This document shows, one piece after another, positions 63,116 through 64,000 of a DNA stretch of 64,000 bases. The number at the start of each line of letters is the position of its first letter. Positions within the stretch are counted from its first letter, which is position 1. The notes beneath the pieces were generated by a model, which worked only from the letters and a program-made list of their open reading frames with translations, made no database searches and was not told the origin of the DNA. A program made the translations under genes and the position numbers. The stretch comes from Euonymus europaeus (Eukaryota > Streptophyta > Magnoliopsida > Celastrales > Celastraceae): assembly GCA_963580455.1 (NCBI GenBank), contig OY756969.1:13116760-13180759 (forward strand), written 5' to 3'.

Positions 63116-64000
63116 ATGACAAATGCGCAAAACAGTTAAAAGCTCCTCCATAGAGAGAGTTGAGCAAATTCGGACAATCAAAGTTGCTCGGGGTACACTT
63201 TTTATTGTTCTTCTATGTCAAATTCTACGAGTATAAGCTTCCTAGATTATTTCGAAAAAAAATACCAACTTTCTATGACAAATAGACAAAACCGTTAAAA
63301 GCTCCTCCACAGAGAGAGTTGAGCAACTTCGAACCATCGAAGTTGTTCGGAATACACTTTTTACTATTCTTCTATGTGAAATTTTACGAGTATAAGCTTC
63401 CCAGATTATTTCGATTATAAAAGGCCAAGTTTCTATGACAAATTGGGAAAACAGTTAAAAGATCCTACATAGAGAGAGTTGAGCAAATTCGAACCATCAA
63501 AGTTGCTCGGGGTACACTTCTTACTGTTCTTCTATGTCAAATTTTACGAGTATATAACTTGCTAGATTATTTTGATTCAAAAACACAAACTTTCTATGAA
63601 AAATGGACAAAACCGTTAAAAGCTCCACCATAGAGAGAATTGAGCAACTTCGAACCATCAAAGTTGCTAGAGGTACACTTTTTATTATTCTTCTATGTTA
63701 AATTTTACGATTATAAGCCTCCTAGATTATTTCGATGCCAAAAAACACGAACTTTCTATGACAAATGGAAAAAACCGTTAAAAGCTCCTCCATAGAGAGA
63801 GTTCAGCAACTTCGAAGCATCAAAGTTCTTAGGGGTACACTTTTTATTATTATTGTATGTCAAATTTTATGAGTATAAGCTTCGTAGATTATTTCAGTGC
63901 GGAAACAACAACTTTCTATGACAAATGGACAAAACCGTTAAAAGCTCCTCCATTGAGAGAGTTGGGCAACTTCGGACCATCAAAGTTGCTCGGTGTACAC

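Larger units (their letters stand above)
40784..64000 (+). repeat. Satellite array B, right of the solo LTR
   Basis: The satellite resumes in phase after the LTR and runs to the window edge. It is a patchwork of modules also present elsewhere in array B. Visible pairs include 40784-43280 with 29444-31940 (offset near 11,340); 48540-50040 with 54760-56260 (offset 6,220) and 63235-64000 (offset 14,694); 51650-52830 with 58820-60000 (offset near 7,173); 56500-57710 with 61445-62660 (offset 4,942); and 60330-61060 with 49325-50055 (offset near 11,008). The stretch 47150-48540 is the least repeated and contains two shortened monomers. No gene or further insertion is seen. Confidence 0.9.

Noticed and set aside
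1..64000. A CRISPR array, because of regularly spaced repeats.
   Set aside because: The whole 160-bp period is repeated with no unique spacers, there are no cas-like genes, and the context looks eukaryotic.
1..64000. Telomeric or ribosomal DNA.
   Set aside because: There are no TTTAGGG-type runs and no rRNA or 5S-like conserved sequence; the monomer does not resemble either.
1..64000. Inverted segments or strand switches within the satellite.
   Set aside because: I found the monomer landmarks in the plus orientation throughout, on both sides of the LTR.
1..64000. A CENP-B box or a known named centromere satellite.
   Set aside because: No match to the CENP-B box core pattern was noticed in the consensus monomer, and I do not recognise the family. 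Centromere identity would need CENH3 data.

Overview
This window is satellite DNA and holds no recognisable gene. Apart from one 2,263-bp insertion, all of it is a head-to-tail tandem array, all in one orientation, of a monomer of about 160 bp (roughly 385 copies, near 38% GC in a by-eye consensus). The size and style of the monomer, with CAAAA-type motifs and an AAGCTT site in most copies, and the long LTR with TGTTGG...CCAACA ends suggest a land plant, probably a eudicot. I could not name the species or recognise the satellite family. A centromeric, pericentromeric or other heterochromatic location is plausible but cannot be decided from sequence alone.

Layout. (1) 1-18939: a homogenised higher-order repeat (HOR). 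A unit of 15 different monomers (2,402-2,403 bp) recurs seven times, followed by a truncated eighth copy. One unit has gained a monomer, one has lost two, and one has an 8-bp deletion. Private variants split the units into at least two interspersed subtypes. (2) 18940-27639: older, divergent monomers. Short runs keep the monomer order of the HOR but are much more diverged, like fossil HOR units; there is also a 961-bp six-monomer tandem duplication at 20187-22110. (3) 27640-64000: a second organisation made of modules of about 1-4.3 kb, copied tandemly and at a distance, some almost identical. Only here do monomers carry A-tracts or a 9-bp deletion at one fixed internal site. (4) 38521-40783: a solo LTR of a retrotransposon, probably Ty1/copia, with a perfect 5-bp target-site duplication. 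Two paralogous, unoccupied copies of its insertion site exist at 29444 and 33744.

The consensus monomer contains a perfect 9-bp inverted repeat around a 10-nt spacer, a GTGTACAC palindrome in one variant class, and a probable ancient internal half-repeat. Open frames of 60-105 codons on the plus strand are by-products of a 160-bp repeat and are not annotated as genes. I see no new enzymatic, defence or mobile system here. The interest lies in how the array evolves: HOR formation, unequal exchange, microhomology deletions, segmental copying and one retroelement insertion. All comparisons were made by eye; module edges are good to a few tens of bases.
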